A stretch of DNA of 64,000 bases from Marasmius tenuissimus (taxonomy: Eukaryota > Basidiomycota > Agaricomycetes > Agaricales > Marasmiaceae). The DNA lies in assembly GCA_029532415.1 (NCBI GenBank), contig JAQOTA010000047.1, positions 1 through 64,000 on the forward strand, given 5' to 3'. The position numbers and the translations under genes are program-made. The notes under the pieces are model-generated. The model had not been told where the DNA came from. It made no database searches and worked only from the letters and a program-made list of their open reading frames with translations. This document shows positions 1 through 11,239 of this stretch, piece by piece. Every line of letters begins with the position of its first letter. The stretch's first letter is position 1.

Positions 1-872
1 TTCTGAATGCTACGAAACTGGCAATTTGGACGAGGGCAGGCATAGGGACTGCAATTACGAACAGTAGGCGTGAGATACACTAGCAAAGACGGACCATAGA
101 GGGTGGATATTTACTACGAAGATTTGTCTTTGTTGTGCGTTAGGACATGGCGTTCGAGGTTACTTTTTGTAGAGATCCATATCGCACAAATGGAGCAGTT
201 GAAAGCTGAGCGAGAAGACGGTTTCTGGTTCATAACACTGTATTAACAAACAACGCGCCGCGGAGCATCCACTGTGACTCACTGTTACTGGGCGAGGCAT
301 AGTCACTTTGGTGGGATCTTCTGAGTGCCAAGTTATGATACGATTAGAAAAGGCGCAAGAAGAGACACTGGGAGGAAAACGTCAACACTGATCTATATAA
401 CTTGGTCCCAGAGCTGATTAAAATCAGTATGTGGTGGGACAATTGATCAAAAAAGGGTATAAAAGTCTGGTTCTGTAGGCATGAAACACACGGTGACACT
501 TTCAGAACCATGGAAGACAACCTTCCTATCGAGAATATATCCGTATTCACCATCCATACCGAAAGATGTTTGTTTGATGGTGAAGATGGATGCTCATTTA
601 TAAGGACCTTCGCTCGAAATACACCTCGCGGTTCAGTACAAGGAGAAATGTTTTCCTTAGTTCAAACTTCATGATTGTATCCCGAAAGAAGCCTTTACCA
701 ATCAGTATTCTTCTCACTGATGGAACTCGCACTAGTGACTGAAACATTCTAGAACAATTGTCAAAAACCACCTGGTTTGATTGATTGTCCCACTCCACGT
801 CTGTTGGCTAACCTTTCGACTCCTTCCACAGTCTCAGCACCAACGACACCCGCGTCTTTGCCTTGCATCAAC
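1..872. other. Upstream region of the zinc-finger gene
   Basis: No complete gene recognised. A short open frame on the + strand (510-674, 54 codons, starting MEDNLPIENI) sits about 45 bases after a TATA-like element and has coding-like composition. It could be a first exon of the zinc-finger gene, because that gene's frame is open upstream of its ATG back to a possible acceptor at 751-752. I could not fix a donor joining the two, so this stays a suggestion. Confidence 0.3.
458..465 (+). promoter_or_regulatory. TATA-like element
   Basis: TATAAAAG on the + strand, about 45 bases before the ATG of the short frame at 510. It would fit a core promoter for a longer version of the zinc-finger gene. 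Position and sequence are the only support. Confidence 0.25.
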
Positions 873-2297
873 ATGGCTCATTCCTCTGCCAACTCTAATC
901 AACCTTCGATCACTAAAGTGGTGAGTCGTTTTCCGCTTCAAAACCACCGACGTCGTTCATCTTGCAAACCAGCGACGTAGCCACGCAACTTGTCCCATAT
1001 GCTCTAAGCGTCTTTGTAGGAAGTACGACCTCGCTCGACATATAAAAAGTCACGACCGGGACAAGTCCCTGTAGTCAGTGGTCCACCTTTCGTTCATTCT
1101 TCGTGTCTGACAGATAGCAGCCCCCACAAATGCCCGTATCACAGTTGCGACTACCGCACTCTTCAAAAACACAATCTCAAAACACATCTCACGACACAGT
1201 AAGCGGTTACCATTGAATGTCTTGAAGGGATGCTTGAATCATGCATGATTTTCGACAGTACTGGCGTAAAAAATCAAGTCTGCCCGCATTCTGAATGCCT
1301 CTTCAGCACCGGTGATCCCGCATCGTTGACGAGACATCGCAAGCGAAAACACAACTATGTTCCCAAACCACGCAGAAAATGGTGCGACAAGGCCAGTGCA
1401 TTCGTAACTGAGAACGAATATCCGACCTCCTCTCGTGCGTCCACTGAGGTGCAAGGTCCTATTACCACGCCTACGCCGTCCCCAACCGCTACAACCTCCG
1501 AGTCCCAGCCGATTCCCTTGTCTACCTCCAATCAGCGTCGGAGATGCCGTTTATCCACCGACATTACTTCGAGTTCGTCCGTCGTCGGCTCTTCATCCAT
1601 AGTGGATAGTCGTTGTTGGAGGACTGGTAAGTGCGCCTTCAACAATGATTTACAGTGTTATGACAATGACTCCGTGTTGTGCGATCTAATTGCTGCAGCT
1701 GCCACCCCGTCGATATCGAGTGCAGCGCCAGGACGGGATTTTTCACTCTCTTTCGATCACTGGAACAGTCACCCGGAGTCGACTACCACTATTCGTCAAT
1801 CAACCGTCTTCTCCGGCCACCGTTATCTTGATGTGGAGGCTCAGTGGAAGACAGACGATTGCATGCCCAGTCATTGCAAAGCGGATGGTGACGGCCGTCC
1901 CTATAACACGCAGCAGGAAGGGCGAGCTGAACACTCTCACGCCGGAACACACGACGAAAGGGACTTCATAAATACTACTTCAGCCACGACATCCACAGTT
2001 ACCACAACAAGCCATTCGATCTTGTCGTCTCCATCGCTTCAACAAACACCAGGACATACATTACCCACAACCCCAGACACATCGGCCTCCCCTGCCGCTC
2101 ACCATGGCTTCACGACTCACAAAAGCGTACATAACGCACGTCTAGGAACTTCTACCACATCCCCTATAAGAGGTTCCAGCACCATTCAACTTCCAAGCAT
2201 TTCGTCTTGGTACCCCAGTGGTGAAGACCATATAGACGCCACTGCGTATTTCTTAACCCTAGCCATTTACACAACTTTGCCGATCCGTCCACTCTGA
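873..2297 (+). CDS. C2H2 zinc-finger protein (putative transcription factor)
   Basis: Proposed exons 873-920, 973-1070, 1121-1198, 1259-2297, giving about 420 residues. The three introns (52, 50 and 60 bases) have GT...AG ends and keep the frame across three consecutive zinc fingers. Finger 1 reads CPIC...H-x3-H, finger 2 CPYHSC...H-x3-H and finger 3 CPHSEC...H-x4-H, each with 12 residues between the second Cys and first His. Fingers 2 and 3 are joined by a TGVK linker, the usual C2H2 linker type. After finger 3 comes a short basic stretch (KPRRK) and then about 300 residues rich in Ser/Thr/Pro with no recognised fold, as in many fungal regulators. Nuclear DNA binding is expected from the family. 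The target is unknown. The start is uncertain: the frame is open upstream without an ATG, so an extra 5' exon is possible. Confidence 0.72.
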
Positions 2298-5200
2298 ACG
2301 CTACCTCGGTTTGCCCCTTTACCATACCTGTGCTTCAACCTATTTCATCAATGATCTTATACCCTACCATATGTATGTCTCTTTCTTCTCCCCACCACAC
2401 GGTTGGGCTCTGATCCAAATCAACACTCCTTCTTCGTCCCTTGACTTGTTATCACAGATACCAGATTCTCATGTTCCAATAATCCCAAGATATCAGCGTC
2501 TTACCTTACCCTGTCTAAATATCCAACTCATAATCAACACGACAAGAACAAAAACACTAAAGTGGCGTTCGGCAACCACGGGTTAGCTAACTTGAATTCT
2601 TATACCTGTGACGTTGTGTGACGACCTCTGATTTAGTAAGGTCATTTTCCGGCAGCAGCCCACTCAACTCAGGGGCTGGGAGTGAATTTGGAGGCCACAA
2701 CCGTCGATCAAAACGCGTGCTCGGACCATGTCTCGTTTTTTCTCATCTAAACTTGTCACACTTCTAAATGATCTCAACTTGCCGGGCTAAACCAACGTTG
2801 CCGAACAGGCCCTAAACATTCGACCAAAGTGACTATGCACCATACTTTATTCATTCATCAAGACTTACATCCCCCCTCGGACACACACGATAGAGAAGAC
2901 CTATTATACACTTACAACGACGTACCTACTGACTGCACAACATCCAAAATTTTGAACGCATCGTCTCCTACCTGTTTATCAAGATCAAGAAAATCCCGAG
3001 ACCAGGCGCAGTAAGGGAACTACGTTTCATATATCACTGACCACGTTGACAAAACATACACGGTGTAGGTAGTAGAGCAATCTAACCGTCACTGGGTTCG
3101 CGTTCTCTCCGTCTCCGCTGTCCCAATTGACGGGAGTGAGACCTGAAGAATTGAATCAACACACTCCAAATTCAGCAATTTTGTTCATACTACTCACCCT
3201 GTACACCCGGTGTTGGAAGACACGGCGGAGCCACCAGCTGTCTAAGCTGATGAGCGACCGATCCCCTTTCTAATGTACCAGCCGACACTAGAGACAACTC
3301 CCGACACGGCTGTGGTATTGCACGGCGACGGCGAGGACTGGTCTGAGGAGCCGGTTGATGTTGGACGTTCCGCGCTGCCCATCGTACAAGCTCCTGATGT
3401 CTTCAGGCCAATTTGGGGATGAAGAGTGCTCCCTACAAAAACAGTGCGGCGAAACAAAACACGAACAGAAAGAAGCTAGCATACATTTCACGGCTACAGG
3501 TTGATCGCGTCGACAACAGCCTACCCAAAAAGGCTTTACATTGCATCTCCTAATCAGTCATAAACAGTAAGGAACGAAAAACTCGAGAGATTTCCCTGGC
3601 CGGAGAAAACTTGACGGCGACGCTAACTAAGCGTCACTGGTCCCCATTCGGCCTCTCGCGGGACCCATCTAGGAAGATACAGCTGTCCTATTGACAGTTC
3701 GTCAATGGAGGCTGAGCAGTCTGAGTCATGCCTCAGATCTCAGACCTCATACCTCCCGTCTCGCGACAGTTCGTCAGCAATTCAAGGACGACAGTTCCTC
3801 AATGACAGAGTGCAACAAGACTCGGATAGGAATGAGATTAAGCCACGGACCAGAGCGTTGAAAAATATGGTAAACTCACCCAACAACACTCTCACTGGAA
3901 GAGGGGCTTTAAATGACCGAAAAGACTATACGCGACCTAATCTTCATGGCTACGAATGAAGTATAAGAGCCAGATAGGGAAGATGGACAACGTTCACAGA
4001 GGAATGAGGACAAGCGACAAAAAGCTGTACCTAAGTCAAATGCCGACGGCACAAAATCCCACGAGTCTGAGAGGCAGCATGTGACGCGTCCATGGACTAC
4101 GCACAGCCTTACTTGCTTGGACCAGCGAGATTGCGTGTCTAGCGTACAAAGGTTCTCCTTTGTTTTGCAATTGTTGATGATATGGCTAACTCCTTCTCCA
4201 CCAGCCTCGCAATACCGCCTCTCAATTTCGGTTCGTCCATACACATATTGAGGACTCCATCATTCGTTAAAGGTCGCGATTGACAACTTAAGGTCCACGA
4301 CCACTTTAAAAAACATTCCCTTCCTGATCACAACCTCTGCGTTCTGTTCTTACTCAAAGACGGTATAGAATACATCCTCGACAAGCGGCCGACTGCACCT
4401 ACACAGCCGGCACTCGTGTCCTTATTAAACGACCATTCCAACGTTTCTACGGCCAGACCACGGCAGGACGTGACTAGGCAGCATACCAAATTCCTATGGA
4501 TAGGACTACGCACCAGGAGGTATGATCGCACGCACAGATTGGTGGTCACCGCACGGGTTCCCGTGTTTGAAGAATAGACAGCTTCTTGAAGTTACGGAGG
4601 TCGGTGAGTACTTTGTTGCGGCCTGCATGTCAATGCCGTTTACCGTCTCGTCAATTTTTCCTTGTGGCAAGGACGACGATTCACCTATGGCCGCTCATCC
4701 TCCAAAAGTCTTCAATTCACCTGTATGCATTGTTCTGAATCAGTCGATTCGCAGATCAAATGAAAAAAGGACATTCAACACCATCTGTACATCGATTCTC
4801 ATTGCCACTATAGCACAGACTAACCAGAACCACTAGGGACGATGGACTTACAATATCAAGACATTCACGATCGAAGGCACGTATCAACGCCATATGTTTT
4901 CCAGCGTGTCACTAACCTGTGCATCATAGTAAACCTTATAAACACTATCAGCCAGTGGAGGACGAAGAATTATGCCCATCGCCACTCTACGCCAACGACC
5001 CCCTAGTTTGGAGCATACTGAGTACCACCCGGGATGGCTGAAGCGGAGAAGAAGCGACAATATACACTCCAGTGTCCGGACCATGCCAGTAGCTTTCCGC
5101 CGCCCTCGTTTGTTGACTTAAGTACACAACGTCCTGTATTGTACAACAGCTAGGACGGTCAAAAATATGTTACCCATACTCATCCGTCCCAAAAGAATAT

Positions 5201-5464
5201 GACGAACTATAGCCAGGAGTCCGCCGACAGGGAGAGCGCGGCTTTTCTCGTCCGAGCTCAGACCACCTCAGCTCCGGGTTTCAGTGTGGGAAAGTTAAAC
5301 TTCCACGGGCACCGACCAAGGTTCATCGACGTCTCCTCACACGACTTCTTTTTCTTTCCCCTCTGTCGACACCGCGTGGGATTCCCGAAACGACGTACGA
5401 GTAACTACCACAAGTCCAGGCGGAAACCACGACTGATGTTCCTCACTAACATCAGTTATCCCTC
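2298..5464. other. Long stretch without a recognised gene
   Basis: Only short open frames occur, the longest about 110 codons (3909-4244, minus). A frame at 3705-3959 (+, 84 codons, polar) is the most protein-like but matches nothing I know. No splice-linked gene model could be assembled. The last few hundred bases should include the promoter of the F-box gene. Confidence 0.4.
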
Positions 5465-6865
5465 ATGGACGACATCAATAATACCTCGACAAACGATGAA
5501 AACCATCTTCAAGTCCCTGAAACTCAATCGCTACAAAAGTACCGTAACCACTCCTACGATGTGTAACGCATTCAAAATACTAATACTCGTGCCCTTGATT
5601 CCAGTATTCCTGCAGAAATATGGACAAAAGTCTTCAAATCGGCAACTGGGTCTAACGCAGCGTGGATGTTCAACATGGCATCCGGAACCATGTCATGCTT
5701 ATCCGACGACCTTGTCAGCCTGGCAGCGACCTGTCAAGCATTCCGTTCCATCTCACAATCAATCTCGACGTCTCACCGCATAATCCTGTATTACCCCGCG
5801 GCCCCAAAATCTTCCCGGATACTTGACTCGCCGCCACCCGATCTCCCCCCCTTGTCAAAAAACTCTCTGGATGACATGAAAACACAACTGAAGAAGTGTC
5901 TACGAGGAACATCTCGTCGGAACAAGACATTGGAAGTTTCAGTTGTTTTCTTTCAAGAAAACTGTGACGAGGGTACCGAAAAATCTTTGTTCCAATGGCT
6001 TCTCAATCAGCCCGAACATTGGTCTTCTCTTACCGTGACTGCCCCTCGTGCATCGTGGGGATGGCGAACAGTTTTTCAATTTCTTGAATACACATGGGGC
6101 TCTCCGCACTGGAAGGAATTGGAACATTTGAAGGTATCAGCCGGCGTTGGAAACGAAGAAAACACAGAACACACGACAGATATATCGACATTACTCAGCC
6201 GCATCGGCTGCGGTCCCCAACTACGAGTGGTCGACTTTGGAATGAACATGGACACGCGATTCGATTGGAGCAGCGTTCTAATTCCCTCTCAACTTCAGTC
6301 GAGTTCGTGGCGTCAGTTAACGCGTCTCATTCTCAAACACACATCTACTTCCGCCGTGTATCTCCTTCTGTCGTCCTGCCCCAATCTCGAAGCCGTTTAC
6401 GCTGGCTTGACCGTCAGCGGATGCACCGTATGGTTCCAGCCAACGAACATGTTGCGACACTTAGAACTGAAAGAATTGGGGATAGTCAAACTCCACCCAG
6501 GCACGGATGGTCACGACCTCTTCACACTTTTCGACGCGATTTCATGTCCTAAATTAACCGTTTTGGCGATCACATGCATGCCAGCCCTTAATGTGGGGTT
6601 CCAAGATAACGCGTTACTTGAAAGCGTCGAAGCTTTCCTCACGCGTTCTGGTTCCACCTTGACAGGTGGTTGCATTCATACCACAGACTGCGGAATAATG
6701 GAGAGCCTGTGGGAGGACAGATTGAAGCAACACGGTCTGTCTTGCCACACCAACTATGACGTCGAGAATAACGGCGCTACCTGCTTCGAGAACTATTGGG
6801 GGGTTAAAGTACAGGATTGGTGGGACTGGGCCCACACGAGGGACTCGTTGACACGTTCCTGGTGA
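5465..6865 (+). CDS. F-box protein with LRR-like C-terminal region
   Basis: Two exons, 5465-5562 and 5605-6865, giving about 452 residues. The 42-base intron (GTAACG...TTCCAG, with an ACTAAT branch-like site) removes an in-frame TAA at 5564 and joins the N-terminus to IPAEIWTKVF, the start of a typical basidiomycete F-box. The F-box continues through SLAATCQAFRSI, about residues 33-75. The rest has spaced hydrophobic segments (LRVVDFG, LTRLILKH, CPNLEAVYAG, LRHLELKELG, CPKLTVLAI) like the degenerate leucine-rich repeats of mushroom F-box proteins. F-box proteins act as substrate receptors of SCF ubiquitin ligases. The substrate is unknown. These genes form very large families in Agaricomycetes and individual roles are rarely known. 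Confidence 0.8.
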
Positions 6866-8039
6866 TACAAGCATATTTGTCGTTGCCTCATTGATCCCTA
6901 CGGTCATCCCTACCGCTCCATGGAACGTAACTCCTTCTAATACCGCACGTCTCGCTACGACTTTTCCCCTATACAATCATTAAAACGAGAAAATCAAAAT
7001 ACTTACAACCATCCCTCGCCGCTTGAGTACTGTCGCGAAGTCCTCCGCATCGTCGTAGTTCCCACACACTCAGACGTTATGTGAAGACATATCACAGGAC
7101 AGTTATACAGTACAGGTGATAACATAGTTCTCACATCTTTCTTCGTGCAGATCGCCTTAATTGGCTTGACTGATTATGAAGTTTTGGTAATATATATCGC
7201 CATCCTTTTCACCGCCGACTTCACAAAGCCTTGAACTTCCGGATACCCCTTCGCCTTGAAAAAACAACCCCTTCGCTACGCAGCTCCTCGTCGAGCTTTT
7301 ACATCCACGCCGGGCGAACCAATTTATGTAGTGGTATCTTCGCACTGGATAACACAATCTTGCGTCTTAACCCATGAACGTATGTAAGTACCTGCCAGGA
7401 CCCGGTCTCACAAACTGTAACAAACGACTAACACTCGGGCGGGACCAGCTACACTGTGCGCCCCGGACCAAGTTAAAGTAACCCGAAAGGGCACGACCGA
7501 CATTCAGTAGGTGGCACAGGAGTTTCAATGCGTGAACCCACGGGATTTATACCTAGTGAAAGAGGGGTGGATTTCCCAGAGTCGACAATGCCCGTTTAAT
7601 TGGGAAGTCCGCTGGAATATCCATACAATCTAGAGTCATTTCCATTAGGTTCTAGTGATATCCAACCCGAATCATAGTGCCTTTCCTAGAATAAGCACGC
7701 TACTTTCAGATGATTCTCGGCTGAAAACTCACAGTACGTTCGCGGTCGAGTAGCGTTATTTTCAACAAACAACCGCCGGGCTTCCAGGACATTGCCACAT
7801 GAAAAACACGACTCAAATGAGCACGATTTCCGGGATAAAGAATCAATAATATTCGTTCAGATAGTACAAATGTATGGTGGGTGGGCGAGTAATGAATAGA
7901 CACAAGGAATAAGAAACGGCCCGTGGGGAGACAGGCATTATGGGTTTAATCACGATTATGGATCGGCATTGTGGAGCGAGCAAGGCAAGACATACGTCGA
8001 CACGGCGATGTACAGTAGTCTTGAAGGATAAGATCTGAC
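6866..8039. other. Intergenic region
   Basis: No gene recognised. Open frames are short and without coding character. It separates the convergent 3' ends of the F-box gene (+) and the unknown gene (-). Confidence 0.45.
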
Positions 8040-9568
8040 TTAGGAGTTGTGGTTCTGATAGCTTCGAGTGTTGTTGAGGTTCTGCTTCAACACCTCAGTG
8101 ATTGGCCAGTATCGAGGGAAACGTTTCGTGGTGAGGTATGAGTTATTCTTTGCAAGCTAGGTGAGAGGCAACATGTGAAAAAGGATTGAACAAAAAAACC
8201 GTATATCACGCACCAATTTGCAGACATTATTGACGACCTCGATATCTTGCTGACGATAGCTGCGGTCGTACTTGATTCCAGCGCGAACGGCGCTGAAACG
8301 AACTGATTGCTGAGAGAGGGGAGCTGTCAACAGGTGCACGTGGCGGAGAAAGGAACAAAGAAACACATACCAAGAATGTATTGTACACCTTGTCGTCGTC
8401 CATCTTCATTGCCTGCTGTAGGTTATACCCGCGTCGCCGACTTCCCGCCTCACCTTTCAGCTTGCGGATGACTTCAATGTGGGCAGCATTCCCTTGACTG
8501 TCATCACCACCAACGTCTTCAACACCCAAGACCAATGAAGATTCTCCGCCGGGAGGTCCTCCACCAGAAGAGTGGTGTATCGCGGTCGCTCCTGGGATTG
8601 CAGGTGTGGCTGGTGAGGTACCCTCTGCAACAATGGACTGGGCGGCCCCCAAAATTACACCAGTAGTGCTCGCTACGGTCTGCGCAGGGCTTGATGGCTG
8701 AGTGGGAAGCGGGATACCACCGGAAGACCGTGCAATGTTGGCGCTCGTGGAAGTGGTCTTATCCATATTCATGTGAGTGTTCAGCTGTTGTAGTCGGGCC
8801 ATCTCAACTAAATGATCACGACAGAAGACATCAGCGTCGACAATAAGCACGGCAGTACAGTGAGTGAGAACATTACCTTGTAGAGAAACCAAGTATTGCT
8901 CACATGACATCTGGGGGCCTGGTCCCGCTGTAGGATTGAAGCGAGCACCTCGAGCCAAAGAAAGACCTGGACCCAACTGTCCAAAATGGAAGAGACGAAC
9001 ATGACCGCCATCGCCTGTTGTATGGGCATGTCAGTATGGATTTTGCGCGGGGGACGAATCACAACACCTGGAATATTTTCCGCGTTGGAGGTGTTCGGGA
9101 CATTGATAGACGCGGCTTTGAGTGCAAGAAGCGTGTCAGGGACATTAGTGGAAGAACTGATCGGGGAGGACAAGATGACTGTGAGCTTGCTTAGAGCTGG
9201 CGACGTGATTGATCGCGGTGGGGGCTTTGGAATACAACCTCGCTGTAACGTAGGGCCCTGAGTGAACGGTGTCAATAAAGACGCAAAAAAAAAAGCCAGA
9301 GAGCACACCTTAGCCCCGACATCGTGTTAACTTCATATTCCTCTGATATCGGCATGAACACTATTGACCTCATATCCAACGGAGTCCAACATGTCGGAGT
9401 CGGCTTCAGAACTTCAGAACTTTAAAGTGATGGTTGAGTATCTACCATCTGTGAGTGTGTAGTACAGATTACTCACCTAGTATCCAGCATATGCACATGA
9501 GGGAGACCCGAGTTTGAACTGTCGTCCATCTCGCTATCTGAATCCCAACTGGAGACAGGGTAGATCAT
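8040..9568 (-). CDS. Unrecognised multi-exon protein
   Basis: Minus-strand exons read as 9257-9063, 8976-8877, 8807-8371, 8309-8214 and 8156-8040. All four introns have GT...AG ends and phases match. A likely first exon is 9568-9477 (starts MIYPVSSWDSDSEMDDSS, acidic), but I could not connect it to 9257 without a frame conflict. The protein has a Ser/Thr/Pro/Gly-rich middle (GAAQSIVAEGTSPATP, SSGGGPPGGESS) and a more ordered C-terminus with VVNNVCKLLAKNNSYL and KRFPRYWPITEVLKQ, followed by the stop at 8040. That Lys/Arg/aromatic C-terminal block resembles conserved hypothetical proteins of mushrooms, but I know no function for it. The gene is convergent with the F-box gene. Confidence 0.6.
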
Positions 9569-10120
9569 CCTCGTGGTACAACTATGAATTTTGGGGCTTC
9601 ATATGGAGTGCTGAAGCATGGTGGTTGAGAGCTGAGAAAGCCATCATCGACGAGCAGACTTTTATACAAAATTTCAATAGACATACCTGCTGAACGACAC
9701 GGAAGCAGGGGTGAAAGGGCCCAAAAATTTTGCGTAGATGGGCCTTTCACATTGCCTTTTGGTGGAACGAAGAGGAAATGAGAGTTAGTGAAAAAATTCA
9801 CGGATAAATGGAGCTGTTGCCGGCGTCGTTGTCGTTGTCGTCGTTCGTCAATATCGCTATTGGTCGTCCAACATGCATGTACAATGCACGTGCCACGGAT
9901 GTTGGCGTTTGTTTACGCGTTGGATGGCTTACCATTTTCGGCACCCGGTTTCATTCACTGTGATTCCCAATGCCCACTGAGAACATTTGGTGACAAATTT
10001 TTTTTCACCGGGAAACCTAGTACATCGCAGGCACCTATTAGTTTTCAGGTCTGTATAGATCCACTGGCTTTGTACCCGGAATCCCACTGAATGATGAGTA
10101 AATTTTCCGTTCTGAGGAAA
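9569..10120. other. Intergenic region
   Basis: No gene recognised. Open frames here lack an ATG or splice support. It precedes the 168-bp tandem repeat. Confidence 0.4.
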
Positions 10121-10570
10121 CTGAATGGGAGAGCAGTCGTCCTTCCCTCAGGTCGAGTCGCATACGAAGCGCTTAAACCTGTATAGCGGCGCCTGTTTCG
10201 TTTGAATTGCAGCCTGCAGCGTCTTAGGCGCTCTGAATGCCCGCGGCGCTTGTTTTTTGCGCCAAGACTTTTCGCCAAGCCTGAAGGACTGAATGGGCCA
10301 GCAGTCGTCCTTCCCCCCAAGTCGAGTCGCATAGGAAGCGCTTAAATCTGTATAGCGGCGCCTGTTCGTTTGAATTGCAGCGTGCAGCGTCTTAGGCGCT
10401 CTGAATGCCCGCGGCGCTTGTTTTTTGCGCCAAGACTTCTCGCCAAGCCTTGAGGACTGAATGGGCGAGCAGTCGTCCTTCCCCCCAGCCCGAGTTGCAT
10501 GGAATTTTCTATTTAGAAACTCTGCGTAGAAAGCGCTCATATTTGAATGGCGGCGCCTATTTGGGGGCAT
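10121..10570. repeat. 168-bp tandem repeat, about 2.7 copies
   Basis: CTGAATGGG recurs at 10121, 10289 and 10457, a period of 168 bases. Two full units share about 90% identity by eye. The third keeps the first about 35 bases and then diverges, with shorter matches such as GGCGGCGCCTATTT near its end. A partial ACTGAATG lies at about 10086. Because 168 is a multiple of three, a minus-strand frame stays open through all units (10148-10570), giving a repeating Lys/Arg-rich peptide. I take that as a by-product of the period, not a gene. Confidence 0.85.
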
Positions 10571-11200
10571 TTGTATTGTTATGGCGCTTATTCGTTACCA
10601 TGAAAGGGAATTTTCAGCGCCAATGTGCAATTTCCACGCAAAGAGATTTTTTTTTCAGCCTGGTAAATACCCTTCTACTTCCTTACGTCAGTAGCGGGAA
10701 TAATTTAGCGCCGCAGCGTCTAAAGGTCACGTTGCTCCTCATCTTCTACTCCGCCATTCATAACGGGTGTCGTCTTGTAGGATGTAGGATAGTCTATTAA
10801 GGTTTCGATTACACCTCAATTTTCCGAACGGTTCATCGGCGGAGGCAGCGGGGGATATTGTCAACTCCACACACAAGTCCGCAGAAACGTTCAAACCTTT
10901 CTACATTGCACGAGTATGAAGTCGTGCTTGCCGAAAATCTCACTCGAACCAACCTGATTAGAGACTTCAACATTATCTCTCGACGAGAACGCTCTTGGAG
11001 CTCTCAGACGTGTGGCGTTGATGTGCTTGCGATCAAGTCGTCAGCGCTTCAGCGTTCAGCGGTATCCTGGCTCTCGGCGGACATCGAGGGGGTAGCAGTT
11101 CCCAAAGATGTGAGGTCCGAGATGAGCCGACTTTCGTATGGCATCGAATCTCATCGAAGCTAACAAACCTAACAAACCGAAGAAAGGTGAAAACGATCGA
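10571..11200. other. Intergenic region upstream of the first P450
   Basis: No gene recognised. A frame at 10858-11163 lacks an ATG and has no splice partners. Confidence 0.4.
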
Positions 11201-11202
11201 TT

Positions 11203-11208
11203 TATAAA
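11203..11208 (+). promoter_or_regulatory. TATA box of the first P450
   Basis: TATAAA within GATTTATAAAGAG, 32-37 bases before the P450 start codon at 11240. Distance and strand fit a core promoter with a short 5' leader. Confidence 0.5.
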
Positions 11209-11239
11209 GAGAGCCAGCAGGGTCTACCTATGAACAATA

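Noticed and set aside
10148..10570. 140-codon minus-strand frame
   Set aside because: It is the translation of the 168-bp tandem repeat. It has no start context, introns or homology I can recognise.
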